Numbered from the stretch's first letter, positions 1-22,785 are shown. The stretch is 64,000 nucleotides of DNA from Nymphaea colorata (GCF_008831285.2 NC_045144.1:18183716-18247715), one strand, 5' to 3'. Made by a program: numbers and translations. The notes: a model not told the origin generated them from the sequence alone.

Positions 1-605
1 ACGAGCACCGGGGTATACCTTGATCTCTGGATACGGTTTAGTCAAATTAGGACAAGGTTTAACTTGTAGCCATCTGAAGGTGAGTCTTTTTCCTCCAAAC
101 TTTGGTTGGTTAAGGCAAAGTTTTAGTCCCTAGGTATGGATTTATACTCTGTTGGAGTAAAATATTATTTAAGCATACACACACAAACACACAGACTCAC
201 CATGTCTACACACACGAAAGCACTAACACGCACAGACTCACTAACACAACAATTTCCACGATGTGTGCGTGATTCTGCTGTCTTAAGGCACGAATGTGAC
301 AGGTGAGCATGCAGACATACTAAATGAGCCTGCTAATTTTTGAGCACATCCCCCGATAAAATTGGCTTGCAACTTATTGCTGACGTACAAACGTAGCACT
401 AAAAAAATTTTCCGAAAACCATATTGTCGCCTAAGGTCAAAAATTTTTTTCCCCAGTTCAGACATTGAGAATATCGTCCTGGGCGTGGTCCTCATGGTCC
501 TTGCTCTCTCTCCATTGAAGGCAGATCTTTTGGTGAATCTTCGTACTCTCCACATTAGCCCCATGTAGTGTGTCTTGAGTCATTGATATCAATGAATTTA
601 ATGCC

Positions 606-606
606 T

Positions 607-677
<71 letters not shown>
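606..677. repeat. (CA)n(TA)n(GA)n compound microsatellite
   Basis: Three successive dinucleotide runs. Confidence 0.95.
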
Positions 678-3600
678 CGCATGTCCAAGTTGCTTTTCTC
701 ACTTGAACTGATTTCATTTTTAGTTGCCTTTCTTTCTTTCTTCCTTCTGAGAGAACACCGAGTTTGTCTCTTGAAAATTAGAGGTAAGCGGCTATCAATG
801 AGAGCCATGTTCTCAACATGGCACGCCGCTTCATAATAAATGAACTGGAAGGGCCATGGCTATTTATTGCTATCAAGGATCTTACTGATTGTTGAACGAG
901 TCGCCTCTCATCCTCAGGAATCACGAATAAACTTGTTGCAAATAGTAAAAAAGGATTTTCATTTGCCTGGTCGTTGACTGTTCAAGAGTCTTGTAGCTGG
1001 CACCTGTAAATCACAAAAGTTTCCTCCCAGTTGCCAACTAAAGTGGACCTAAAACAATGCTGCATTTTTCGTTACATTAATTTGCGGAGCCGATGGGTGA
1101 TAAAACCTTGTTACTTTGTTAAGTAGAACTTACCTGTTATTACTATGCGTCGGCAGGCGACTAATATTGTCAAAATGCATGCCCTTAAGGTGCCAGTGTG
1201 TGAGCCATTTGATTATTTTGATTGAACGACTCGTAGTGGTTGTCATGAATTCTCATGTTCTACTAATCCTTCGTATATATGGGCTCTCGAAATTTGTACG
1301 TTGAGGAAAATATGATGGCTATTATTAACTGTCCTATTAGCCTGATGAAATGCTTCACATATTGCCATATGCCGAATGCAATCTATCAAAAATGTTGAAG
1401 TGCAATTAGTCGCATGATTTTAACGAGTTATTAGCGTGGCAGTCCAGGAGCTGTTCAATCAAATTTGATGCGGTAACTCAAAAGCAGATCTCATAGTCAT
1501 TATATTTGCCTGTTCATATATTATATACTGGGTCCCCAAAAAAATATAATCCCCAAGGAAGCTGTGGTATGTATCTGAATCAGATGACTTAAATACTGCG
1601 TCCTCAAGCGTCTCTGGAAAAAGGTAAATTACCAACTGTGATCCATTTCTTGAACTACTTTCGAGATTATGATGTGTCGACCTTGTTATCTGGAGGATTA
1701 CATGATTCGTAATGTTCCCATCAGTTCATATACTTGTTTCTTATATCCTCCTGTATAGGATGTGTGTATCACTGTATGTATTGTTAATTGTTGTCGGGTA
1801 TGTAGCTTTATTTGTTTATTAATGTTTGATAGACGTACGAGGGATAGCCTCTGTGGGGTTCTAACGTAGAAGCTGTTATCGTAATGCTGCTTTACTATTA
1901 ATTTAGTAGATAAACATATAACCCAAAGTTAAAGGACATATTATTCTCCATGTGAAATGCAGCGGTTCTGCCTGGCTGTCCATCTAACCGCTATGTGTCA
2001 ATGCTAGGCAGAGACTGGTGGCCCTTTAATAGCACATCTAGAAATGTGCAAAAAAGAAAAAGCCTCGGCATGTTTGATTTTTGTGTAATATTAGTGAATA
2101 AAGTAGTGCAAGTGCTCACATGCCAACAAGAGATTCAGCTGCCAGGCTGGGAGTTGGACTTTAGATTTTAAGCGATGGTAGTCAATAGTTCAATAATGGA
2201 GGTTAGTCTCTCGTAGAAGGAAGAAAAAAAAAACACATCCACACACAATTTTATTTTGTTGCGGTTACATAAGATATTTGTAGGCGAACTTTAAGTACAT
2301 TTAGCAGGTGATTAATGCGTTTGAAGTTTTATAGTGCTGGCGTCGCTTTTCTGGAAGCTAACTTTTGTAATTGCTTAAATAATCATAAAAAAGAATTAGT
2401 GACGTGGATGAGATTGACACTACTTTCCTGTCTAAATAGGGAATATGGAAGATTTGGTAATTTCCCCCACAAGGTACCAACCATATGTTCAAGTAGAGAG
2501 AGAGAGATAGAGAGCCTAGGGGCTTTTCTTCACACAGAAAGGTGCACCAAAGTATGTTTTGATTGGGTAGCGAGGCGTAGTGGTGATCATCCCAAAGCAA
2601 AAGTGGTACAACTTTCCTTAGGGCTTTTGAATTTGCACTGCATTTTCTGTGAACAAATGCAGGCAAAAGGCTGATGTCCCCTCCCCATCTCCTCTTTTTC
2701 GCTGTTCTAGTTAATTTATTCAACCACTCTCTCTCTTCGTCGCTACTCCCCATTTTGCCAATTCTAGCTTGTTTTCATCGCACGCTGTCCCCCTTTTCAC
2801 TCTATCTCCTTTTCTCTCTCTCTCTCCTCCCAATACACATGCACGCAGGTAGGTAGGCAGGCAGGCAGGCATGCACCATGACGCTGCTGCATGCCTTTGT
2901 TCCCCCAAATATTCCTCTGACCCTCTTCTCCCCCCACCCTGATCAATTTCTTAATTCACAAACCACCGTTGCTCTCATGCTTCCCTATTCCTGTTTCCCA
3001 CCTCCTTATTTTTATACTTTTCCTTCCCACTTTTCTCTGTGACTTTTCTCATAGACTCCGTACGTGCCTTGCTGGTGAAAGGCTTGTGATCGACACGTTT
3101 CCCTCTTGTTCCTCTCTGACCTTTTCCTTCTCCCTTCTGTTTTTTCCTTTTTCAATTTGCATTTGATACAGTGCTGGACCCTGCCAGCACCGCATAATGA
3201 TCCCTGACACTTGCTATTGGACCACGGTCCACCAACGTACAGCATGCAGCGCCACTCGTTGTACTGCAAGTGAAAGGGGCACCATGGTCATAATCAGTGA
3301 ATATAAAATTTTATTTTATATGGCGCTCTAGATTTAAACTGAATTCGTAAGCTTGAGAAATTTAAAACTTCGCTCGCTTTTATGGTGTTGAGGTACATTG
3401 CACTTAGCAAGTTGCGGTTAGAATGTAATATTTTATTGACTTTTGTGTTCGCATTTCATTCGAATCTTGTACCAAATATGAGGTGATTAGGGTTTGTGTA
3501 TCATCAGATTATGGTGTTTTCATGTGTCGGGGTGCTAGATAACCCTGGAAATATCTGGGTGTATTATGAAATTTTTACCCGTGTATTGAACAGGAGAAAT

Positions 3601-3942
3601 TTCACCCGTCCTCACATACTAAAATCAACACGAGGTGAAAATTTCACCAGAAGTCAGAAATTTTGTAGGAAAGAGGCCGGCCCTAGGAGGGTCCGGTTGC
3701 TTTCCATGAAAAATTCTTGTCGCCGTATACATAAGAAAGGAGTTCAAAAACTGGAGCTATCGAACGCCCCGTCAGTAGCCAAGGTTCACCTCATTTCTTC
3801 TACCACACGGCTCTCTGGGCTCACTTGTCTTTTTCCTCTGATGCAGTGCAAAAGAATCGGTACTGGAACCATATCTAAGATACACTTTGGCTGATATTTT
3901 CTGGCCTTGGGTAATTTTTAAATAAATATATTTTTGTTCAAA

Positions 3943-3943
3943 A

Positions 3944-3999
<56 letters not shown>
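3943..3999. repeat. (CT)n(TA)n compound microsatellite
   Basis: CT run followed by TA run. Confidence 0.95.
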
Positions 4000-4003
<4 letters not shown>

Positions 4004-5044
4004 ATTCAATTTTGTCAGATATCACCGGATGGATAAATTTTAAGATTTATTGCTAAAAACGCTCACTACGTTGATATTGCAAATGATTTATGTTGTGTGA
4101 TGGTTCATGGTAGATTTAGTAATACTTTATGGTGCTTTTAACATTTCGGCAACTATTTGACATCTCCATTATTGACATATATATACAGCTTATACGCGTC
4201 TAAAATATAGAGAAGTTCCCTGCCACTTAAATATCAATGGTAATCGTCCTAGCCCAAATTTAGCTCTGCTGCTAGGTAGGGAATGGAGTCAACGGACTGT
4301 GTTCAGATGAGCTAAAATACATGATCACTTGAAGCTGTATTACATTCAATAGACGCAAAAATTACAGAATCCCATGTTAAGATCTGATTCAGTTGCATCC
4401 CTATTTGCAACTTGATCAGGCTGGTAAGGATGGAGCTTGTTTTTTTCACTATATCCACCTTGGCGGGTTGCGAAACTTTGCAACTTAACTTCTATGAACC
4501 TTGGAGTCAATAGAGACCGTTTCCTTGCAATTCCTGGGACGCAGGAACAGCCTTCTCACAGCTGTACTGCAGTCTCTGTTTGCATGCATGGACAATGACC
4601 ACATGCATTAATGGTGGCGTCCAATATTCCTCCACCTTCTGGCTATGTGGTTAGAACGTGGAAAGTTTGATACGGTGGACTTGGAACGTGCTAAACACTG
4701 TTTCCTGTGCTATGCCTGTACATCCCACTGCTTGTGCTGCCTTCTAGGCTTTGCATGAATCCTGCATTTGGTGTGTCCAGACAAGGTCCAAGGGTTTGAT
4801 ATACAAGGTTCAGCTTAGTGGATGTCCTGTTGTCACCATTGTTTGTCAACATAGTGCCATAACCTACCTGTCTGCAAATTGATATGGTATCGGTACTACT
4901 ACTGCTACTACTACTTTGAACATAATTTTAGATGATGCACAATATGTGTAGGAAAGAAGTTCAAATATTATAAAAAATGGCATGGGCGGTCAGCCCCCTG
5001 TGCTAATGAAGTGGAACGAATGTACTGGTTGAGGTATACCAGGG

Positions 5045-5252
5045 GCTCAAGCAGGGGCGGAGCTAGGATTTTCTTTAGGGGCGGGCCGACAGTCCAACTT
5101 CTGGATTCGAGTAGGGCCAAATTAAATTCAAATCCAAAAAATACATGGCGCAATTAAAAAAATTTATTTTTTTCAATGTAATTTTTTTTCCATTGGCCAA
5201 GGTGGGGCCATGGTCTAGGCGGGCCCTCCCCTCCCTCCGCCCCTGCTCAAGC
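5045..5252. mobile_element. hAT-like MITE with 8-bp target duplication
   Basis: The 192-bp element at 5053-5244 begins AGGGGCGGAG and ends CTCCGCCCCT, a perfect 10-bp terminal inverted repeat. It is flanked on both sides by GCTCAAGC (5045-5052 and 5245-5252), an exact 8-bp direct repeat. Such termini with an 8-bp duplication are typical of non-autonomous hAT-superfamily elements. There is no coding capacity. The intact target duplication suggests a fairly recent insertion. Confidence 0.85.
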
Positions 5253-7860
5253 CATCTGTCTGGGAGGCGGCGAGTCTGTAATTCAAGTGGCATGAGCGTC
5301 AATCTCCTTGTGATAATGAGGTTACTATCTAACATTCAATGGGGCCTCTACACCAGGCACAATCACAGCCTTGGACTCCAGGGACTCGGGGAGATGAGTG
5401 TTTGGGCTCTCACTCAGGGTATGGAATACTCTTTCCACTCACCCAAAATATTTCAAAAAGACAGTTAAAAGCATGTCAAATCCGCTTGACAAAGGTGTGA
5501 TTTCCATCTACGAGATTGCTCTGGGCTCGTTCATGAGTTATACTGAAATTAATACACCTTTGCAATCCATGATTTCCTGCATTATGATACAAAAGCTAAT
5601 TCAATCTTACGGTACTTAAGCAGAGTAAAAAGTGACAACCCAATAAAATTTAATATGTCTGGATCTTTTTTACAAATTTAAAATGGTAACCAGGAGACAT
5701 GTCTTTTACCAATTAAAGTCCAGCTCTAAAGGTGTGCGGCACATGTAGACCTCTTAGATCTTTTAAAAAAATTGCCCCATTTTCGCAACTTCTATGTGAA
5801 TACTGTATGTGATAGATTGCTTTTGGCGGACTCAGCTGGTATGAAATTTCACTGTTCATAATTAGTGCTTGTGCTTAAGCCACTTCAGAAGCACTAAGGT
5901 CAAGTCCATTTTTGTTTGCGATAGATTGTGGAAGTTATTTGCACGTTGAAAGCGACATAGTAGATCGTAAAAGAATTTGGTAAACTTTTGTATCCGACAT
6001 GTTTTTGTTGTTTTGAACGGAAAATTGGGTTGGGTGGACCTGCACTGTGTGTTGCCAATGCGAGGTGGACCAGGTATCGAACTCTTGACCTCATTCAATT
6101 TGAAAGCCTTCAGTTTGGTCTCCTAGCTAGGTGGATAGTGCTCTTTGTTAGCGTTTCACATGTCCACATTCCCACGCTATGTCGATTCCAGCCTTTTTCT
6201 TATAAAATGGGTCCTATTTCATAATATAAAAGAGGGTTTTCATTGCAGTACTGCAACCTGTACCATATTATTTTTTCCAAACAACTTAGAGAATCGGGTT
6301 GTATCAGCCATTGTGGTCTGGATCCAACTAGTGAAATTTAAACGATTTTTTCACTTAAAAGCTAAGAAAAATATTTAAAATTAGTTTATACTTAAAGGTA
6401 GGGCCGAATCAGCAGCAGATTCAGCCATTGCTCACTGATATTAAACAACAGTATCTCATAATGTCCTTATTGTATATTAAACAAGCACTTCCATGAAAAA
6501 GGCTGGTGGTGGTCATTCATAAAACGTCAAATTTTGGCTTCACTGTGAAGATTCAATGTCACTTTCCTGCACGAAGACGCAATTTCTTTTCAACGGACTC
6601 GTTCGTGAGTGTCTTTTCTATGTATGGGCGTACATGGAGCGTCCTTTCTTGAGAGGATGTTCATGCAAGTGTTTCATGGGATAAAGGGTGGGACAAGGGA
6701 GCACTTCACATGATATGCTAAGTTACATCTTTAAATTCCTTTCCGCCAATCCCGGTGACAGGACCTACCATTAACTTTTAGAATTATTAGTCAGAACTAG
6801 AAGGAGGTGCGAGAGCATTTCAACGGTGCAATTGAAATCTTACAAAAATATTGAATAGACGCGCTTCAAAATCTATTTCTTGCTTGTAGGATGTAAAGGC
6901 CAGGCTACCATCTAGCAGCTTCATCGCTAAAACGTGCGTGCAAATTGCCCAATTTGAAACTCAATTTCCAGGAATCACGTTTTAAATAACATGTTTAATA
7001 TAAAAAGAAAAGAAATTTCCATTCTAACGTGGATCCGAACATCTTTCTACGTCTCAAAACTATTTGCAGATGAAAGTCGTTCAACACGTTAACTTCAGTG
7101 CCGTGTTTGACGAAGTCAGGGAGATAGAGAGAGTGCCTCAGAAATTCTGTCTTGTACAACGAAGATCTCCATAAATGGGAACCCGCAAACGGCGAACCCC
7201 ATTCGTTGGTCTGTCCCTGACAAGACCGTGCGCTGACATGGGGTGTGCATCTCGCCGGGACCGAGCCGTCCATCTTGACATGTGACCCTGAGGTGATGGT
7301 TCGGAGCTCATCCTTTGCAGCGCACCATCACGTCCATCAATCTCTTTGATGGACGGTTCCTCATCCCACCTGTAACGCAGATAAGACGACCACCGGGACC
7401 GGGGTGGGGCTTGCGCTTCTACCGCACCCTGGAGCCCCCTGATGGACGGTTCGTGTTCAGGGTGGGGCTTGATATACCGATGGGAATCCGGGTCGCCGAG
7501 ATCTGGTATGCAAATCATGCACCCTGATGGAGCGCTCAAGCTTCATGGATAAGGGAGGCATACGCACATGCTGTACGGCAATAGAGAAAGATTTGAGAGA
7601 GAGAGGGCATTGACGACATCCGCCTGAGAATCCCCGACAACCTGGGCATCAAATTTCACGCTCTGCATGGGATTGTGGGTGGGTGCTGATGGTGGTGGCG
7701 GGTCCCCCTTTCTGACACCGCGTGCAAGCCCTCCCTTAATGGCCCTGACCCACACCACCCCCCTTGGGTCCCAACCCACCTTCGTATCTTCCCTTTTTTT
7801 TTTTTCAAATTGCCTTCCCTTTCTAATTTCTTTTTGGCCGATTTTCCTGCGCTGTTTGTG
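5253..7860. other. Intergenic, no recognised gene
   Basis: Holds a possible reverse-strand SINE remnant (about 6025-6145) and a GC-richer patch at 7,080-7,530 in which the phrase GATGGACGGTTC occurs twice (with relatives) and a 133-codon minus-strand ORF is open. I recognise no protein family there. Confidence 0.5.
6025..6145 (-). mobile_element. Possible tRNA-derived SINE remnant
   Basis: On the minus strand, AGTTCGATACC fits the RNA polymerase III B box (GGTTCGANNCC-like), and CTAGCTAGGAGACC about 40 nt upstream is a loose A-box candidate. No poly(A) end or target duplication was found, so this is tentative. Confidence 0.35.
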
Positions 7861-7863
7861 AAT

Positions 7864-8010
7864 CTCTCTCTCTCTCCTCTTCCTTAAAGGCATTCATGAT
7901 CTCCATTGCTCTCTCTCTCCTCTTTCTTAAAGGCATTCATGATCTTCATTGCTCTCTTTCTCTCTCTCTCCTCTTTCTTAAAGGCATTCATGATCTTCAT
8001 TGCTCTCTCT
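7864..8010. repeat. Threefold tandem repeat with CT runs
   Basis: The phrase CTTAAAGGCATTCATGATCT occurs three times (repeat starts near 7876, 7919 and 7970), separated by CT runs of different length, giving periods of 43 and 51 bp. Variation in the CT tract sets the period. Confidence 0.85.
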
Positions 8011-8327
8011 ATCGTACGTAGATTTTCTTATGAAGACTCGAATATTTTAATCGTTGCTGGCATTCACGACGTTGTATGGTGCCTTCTTATGCATTGGTCG
8101 GCGAAGCAACATACTTTACAATTTTAAAGAAGAAAGGTAGGGGAAGAGGAGGACGAGAGAAAGGGCCGGAGAGGAATAAATAACTGATTACAGTTGTTTT
8201 TGTTGGATTTCGCATCACAATGGAAGGGGGAGCTCTCTAAAAACATTCCTGAGTTGAACAATATTCTCACGAGGATGTGAGTCCCACAAATATGCAGTGA
8301 GCCTAAAAAACTCTTTATTCGATGGCT

Positions 8328-8381
8328 TTTAGTAGTTAGTACCCGTGTTTGAGGTGTGCAATGCGGGTACTAACTACTAAA
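8328..8381. repeat. Perfect hairpin, 18-bp stem, 18-nt loop
   Basis: TTTAGTAGTTAGTACCCG (8328-8345) is followed after 18 nt by its exact reverse complement (8364-8381). It may be the remnant of a foldback or MITE element. Confidence 0.85.
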
Positions 8382-9011
8382 GCTAGAACCGGCAGGAATA
8401 AGCTGGTAAATCGGGTTGGGTTTCTTTTTTTGGATTTCAGATTCTGATTCAGATTAATGTACCTGAAGGGCTGAACCCTTTAGGAATCTGAGTTTGATTT
8501 ATGATTCGGATATAATCCGGCTAAATGGATCCGTTTTGTCGGGTCGATGGCCGGATCTTATCGACCCACTTGCATCAATACTTGCTGATTCACTTGAGTC
8601 CGAAGGGCCAAAGAATTGATGGGATGTACTGGGACAAGTGTTGCTCCCCATGATCGATCGTGCAATGCATGCATGATCTCATGCACGCCATGCATCACCA
8701 TCATCTTGTATGGTAGAGAGACAGAAAGAAGCGTGGTCCTGAACCATCGTGAGCACGCTTTTATTTAATTTTAAGAGGTTAAATCACTACAACACGCCGA
8801 ACTACCATGTTACTCATACGAGTAAATTTGATCACCCTCAGCCCAATCATAGGATTCATATTTGTATGGTAGAAAATCAGGGGCTCGTAATCCAATAACA
8901 TAATCGGTGGTAAAAAATTTCCTCAGAATTAATTTAAGCTCACCTTTAACCACATCCATGTTAGTTTTCTGACAAAAGTTAAACCCACAAAAATTATATG
9001 ACATTCAACAG

Positions 9012-9013
<2 letters not shown>

Positions 9014-9051
<38 letters not shown>

Positions 9052-9070
9052 AAAGAGAGAGAGAGAGAGG
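9014..9070. repeat. (TA)n(GA)n compound microsatellite
   Basis: TA run followed by an interrupted GA run. Confidence 0.95.
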
Positions 9071-11050
9071 GAGATGCATTTCTCAAGTGCACATGCATGG
9101 TATGGGAGTGAATGCCGTCAGTGGAAGCCACAATTAAACTATTATTGAGTCTTAGATAGTGGGCAGTCTCATTTCGAGGCTAAACATGTTATAAAAAGAA
9201 TAATAAAAATTTTGATCTGCATGGGCTGGTCGTCCTCGTTGATGAACAATGTTGGAGTAGTAAGATTTCCTCATAATGATCATTTTATTTTTTCTCTCTT
9301 TTGACTCATCTCGCTCAAAATGCCTCCAATGACCATCTAGTGCACTGGTATAATGGTATTCACTCTTTTCTCCTACCAATCTCTTTCATTCTCATGCTTA
9401 CCATCTCTCTCTCTCTCAAAATCTTCCATGAGAATGAACCTAGGAAGCTATTTTATAGGCCACGCTTAGCCAGGAAGACCATTTAAAATGATGGTGCCAT
9501 GATGACGACAACGGACGACGGAGATCAAGTGACTGACTTTGGCCCTGTTATTGTAGTGGAGATGGGGATGGAGACCTCCACTTTGCCTCAGTGGGGACGT
9601 CGTAATCTTTCTTCTTTTTGAACACAAGCTTCACTGTCCTCCTCCTCCTCCCCATGAAATCTGGCTAATCCCGTCTACCAAGGCCAAAGATCAATTAGAA
9701 ACCAATCGGTAAGCGCCACTACCATGGGGCTCCATGCACACACCCTACGTGTCCCCTCTTTCTCTCTCTCTAGATCGAAACTCTCCCTTTCTCATCCTGT
9801 TTTTTAATCATACATAGCCTACGTGCCCCCTCTCACTAGAGAGACTCCCCCCTCCTTCGTCCTTTTTCTTTGAACTCTCTGACTTCCTCTCTCTTGAGAG
9901 CTACCCACCGAAGATTGAGGGCAAGGAAAGAGAGGAGACCCCTGAAATCAAGGGGTGCACGCCAATCTTGCAAAAGCAGAAGTCAATGGCATCATGAGAT
10001 TTGGACGTATCATCTCTGTTGCTTTGGTGAGGAGTCGGGGGGAGGGGGATCGCTCTCTTTTCTTCGCTTCCCTCTGGTTCTTTTTGGTGCGTTGTGGAAC
10101 GTAAATTTGACGGTTCATCTTTTGATTCCCCTTAACATGGGGCAGACAGGCATGGGCGTCTGCATATATACAAACGAAGCACGGTGAACTTGATCCAGTT
10201 AGGCTGTGCTGTGCTGTGCTGTGCATCCTCCTTCGGGGTCGTACCGACGCCATTGAAAACAATTTCTCCCCCTAGAAAGACTGGAGTTACGGTATGGGCA
10301 GGTCACGTCCCACTCCAGAGAGAGAGAGCGACAGAGATAGAAAGCAGGAGAGAGAGAGAGAGAGAGGGGCACGTGTGAAAAGAAGGGAATGAACGTGAAG
10401 ACCACTATAAAGAGTTGGAGAAGACGTGTAAGAAAAGGATGTTGATTTGCAGATTGCCAGGAAATTTATTCTCTCTCTCTCTAGAAAATTTCAGAAGGGA
10501 CGAGTCTTTTGGTTTTCATGGAAAGCTCTTTCAACCAACCGAAAACGCCTTTACCATCTTGCTGTTTGTCCAAAATAAAATCGCCTTTTGTAGCTCCATT
10601 ATTAAAAAGAACAAGAGAGAAAGAGGACCTTCATACGTTCAGCTTTTCAGGTTGAAAAGAGGAAAAAAAAAATATCCATCTCTCCCTCTCCCTCTCTCTC
10701 AACTAACATCATGAAGGCAGGTTGGTGGGTGAGAAGACAGCGGTATTCTGGTTCTTGTTTATTTTGCTTGGAACTTCAATAATCTCCCGTGGATGCCTAA
10801 ACAGATAAGATACCACACTTGAATTTGGTTTCTTTGCTTGCCCCCCCCAAAAAATGTTTAGCAAACAGAAGAAGAAGAGTTTGGTTTCCAATTCTCATAT
10901 AAAAAAGAAATAAGGCAATCTTCATAGGCTTGGGATATATAGTTGTGTTAGTGTTGGGTTGGTGCTAGAGAATTTAATATTACAAAACATGCACCATTTG
11001 TGCTTGTTAGATAATTTAGTACACCATACATGATTCATCCAGATAGGGGG

Positions 11051-11168
<118 letters not shown>

Positions 11169-11304
11169 GTGTGTGTGGTGAGGAGAGAGAAAGGAACTAA
11201 AGGGCTTAGGGTGACCAGGTATGACTTGAGCATTAACAAATGCTGTGGAGTACAAAAGGTAGAGACATAACAGAGTGTGAAAGAAAGAATTGTAGCTTGT
11301 TTGA

Positions 11305-11341
<37 letters not shown>

Positions 11342-12404
11342 GTACATCTACAGGGGTGGGGAGCACATGGGTTCCTGCCCCTACTTTCATCATCGGCGCA
11401 ATTACGCTTATGTCCCCTCAATTAGTAACGACCTACGAATAAACCATTGACTCTTTATTGATATACGGGGTGGCTCGCATTTACTTGGAAATAACAACGA
11501 TATCATATTAAATATTAAAAATATACCTGTAGTGTAAATTAGATAATCTAATTATGGGCTGTTTGAGGCTTGTACTTGCCGCACTCAAACATAGTTTTAT
11601 GAAATTCTTTATAATAATATTAAAAAGGACAGTTGGAAAATCTTAGGTTCGTCAACTCTTTATTCGCTTGACTCAGTTGGATTAAACATAAAACTAGTCT
11701 TATTCCTTCATTGGCACCTAAAATTTGGTCTTCATTATTCGTTGGCATATAAAATGAAGCTAAAGATCCTGGTGATAACCTATTCTAGTGACCATTCTTA
11801 CTCGTTCAAACTATTTTTCATTGACTTCACCTGACTATTCCAGCAAAAACTGGATCTAGAAATTGGTTTAGTTTCCAGGTGCAAGCAATTTCCTTCAAAA
11901 CTTTGCTACCCATGCCCTTAAGTCGCTCAAGCGTTGACGCAAACACGCTACCAATTATGAAACAACGTCGTGAAATAAAAGCATGCACGATGCAAGGGAC
12001 ATTTTCCACATTCCACGCCTGCCCATGTCTAAAAACTTGTTCTATGATCATAAAATTTGTTGCAGAGAATGTGAATGGAATCGTAGAGGCGGATGAAGCT
12101 GGCCGACCCCGCGGTGATGTGATGATTCACGATAATAATGGTGACTTCCCCTGACTTCTTGCTTCATTTTATTGCACAACAATCGCCATTATTGATTTCA
12201 CATTGACAGGTGCTTTGATCTATGATTCTTTAAGCATGCACCTCATTTTCAGTTCTTTGTAGTCTTCGGCACAGAGTTCTTTCTGGTTGGTTAATGGTGT
12301 CGAAGAACACGTTGATTGGTAATTAGTTAGCTGTTTTACTTACGGGCGTCTTTCTTTATATGTTGCTACCAGTTTGATTCAAATTGGCCGATTTGCTTTT
12401 GATA

Positions 12405-12490
12405 ACATTGTTTTTGATGACATTCTAGTTCCTTTTTGTTTCAACAAACATTGTTTTTGATGACATTCTAGTTCCTTTTTGTTTCAACAA
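12405..12490. repeat. 43-bp tandem duplication
   Basis: Two adjacent, essentially identical copies (12405-12447, 12448-12490), each containing GATGACATTCTAGTTCC. Confidence 0.9.
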
Positions 12491-13364
12491 ACAAATACAT
12501 ATTATAAAAAATGCGAACTACAACCATCGATCGACATTTATATCATTGTAATATTAAATCTGTCACAACTCAACAGTCTCCTGCCCGGACGTAGACAGGG
12601 CACCTTAGATGGGTGGCGACGACAGCTTGTCCTAGTGTCTCAAACACGACCTGAAATGCGCAGGACACACAATACAACAAATTATTTTAAATACGAGTTA
12701 GGTATTTCTCATCGTTAAGACATTACCTTGCCGTGAGGACAACTCTGAAGTTTAGGTTGTGAATTGGGTTCGACATAAATGTGCAAAAAAAAAAAAAAGT
12801 TCCAGTTTTTAAAATTCTCTTTTTTTTAAAAAAAAAAATTAATCAAGTGGGGTGATCCAGATGTCTTAAAATTTTGAAATCTACTCTTAGAACAGTTTGT
12901 TGGGAATAAAAATCATAGTTAAATATACTTCCCAAAAACATAAAAGGTTCTAATTTCTTTTCCTTTCAAGATTTTCCTTTTTTTTATTCCATGTTTAACT
13001 AAGCTCTTTTTTTTTTTTTTTCTTTTTTTCAGTTCGATGTCTCCTCGGTTTCTGTCAGAATTTGGAAATAAACTTAAAAATTGTGGTTACGCAGCTTTTT
13101 TGTGCAACTACATTGGACAGGAACTGTTCACCAGAATTCACAAAAAAATTGGCAGATAAAAAATGTGTCATCATGACAACGTAGGCCATTTTAGTAAATT
13201 TTCTTACAGATGCCACGACGCCCCTCTCTCTCTCTAGAATTTATTTCATATACGCATAAGCCTCCAAACCAGAGGAATGATGGAAAGCGAAATCAGAAAC
13301 CCTGCTCCTTGTTGGTATCGCAGGGGCCAACCATGAAGCGATCGCTCAATCCCAGCCCTTCCCT

Positions 13365-13627
13365 TTGGAAACGCACGAATGGAACCCACGGGCCACCCTT
13401 CCTCTCTGCTCACCACCACCCTTGAGACGCCTCCGACCATCCATGGCGACGGCCGTGAACCTCGTTGAAGATAAGAAGGAGAAGATCCAGTACAGGGCAG
13501 AAGAGCAGCACCACCAAGAAGAGACCCCATCGGCGGTACTAGACCTCCAGCCAGAAGAAGAAAGACGAGAAGAGGAGGAGGAAGAAGAAGAAGAAAGCAC
13601 GTTGGTATCTCCTTTCTGCAGCTGGAC

Positions 13628-13631
<4 letters not shown>
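13365..13631 (+). other. Upstream ORF overlapping the LAX2-like start (ATGA)
   Basis: An 88-codon frame whose TGA (13629-13631) overlaps the proposed LAX2-like ATG (13628-13630). An internal ATG at 13443 starts MATAVNLVEDKKEKIQYRAE, followed by an acidic run of about 20 Glu/Arg residues. It could be an upstream ORF in the 5' leader, a 5' exon joined by a splice not recognised here, or chance. No domain is recognised. Confidence 0.3.
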
Positions 13632-22490
<8,859 letters not shown>

Positions 22491-22784
22491 ACTACCACTG
22501 AATTAATGAGAAGGATGCATGCTGTAAATTATAGCTTCTTCTGATCCCACCCATTGCCTCCCTCCTTTTTGTGGGTTAAATTCATAGCAGTATGGCTTGG
22601 AGATATCCCTGGTTCCCACATTTTATTGCTTCACAATCTCCCAGTATTTCCATGCTATCCCGGCTTGATATTCTTTCCTTTCTTTCTTTTCCATGTACCC
22701 CTTTTCTAATTTAATTCCAGGTTTTTATGGTTTTATTAAGTGCTTTTTTATCCTTAATTCACTTGTCTGTAGTCTTTCTACTTC

Positions 22785-22785
22785 C

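Larger units (their letters stand above)
1..5052. other. Intergenic, no recognised gene
   Basis: AT-rich sequence with CA/TA/GA compound repeats at 606-677 and CT/TA at 3943-3999, AGGC-type short repeats near 2848-2870 and CT-rich stretches from 2,720 to 3,150. ORFs are short and resemble no family known to me. Confidence 0.6.

Noticed and set aside
7138-7539. 133-codon minus-strand ORF in a GC-richer patch
   Set aside because: No recognisable domain, no splice or promoter context; the patch has internal repeated words. Left as unexplained sequence.
8655-8695. Cluster of CATGCA-like words resembling RY seed-regulatory motifs
   Set aside because: Six-base words are too short to call, and no gene start lies nearby.
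11827-12154. Overlapping ORFs on both strands with protein-like composition
   Set aside because: No domain recognised, no repetition and no splice context.
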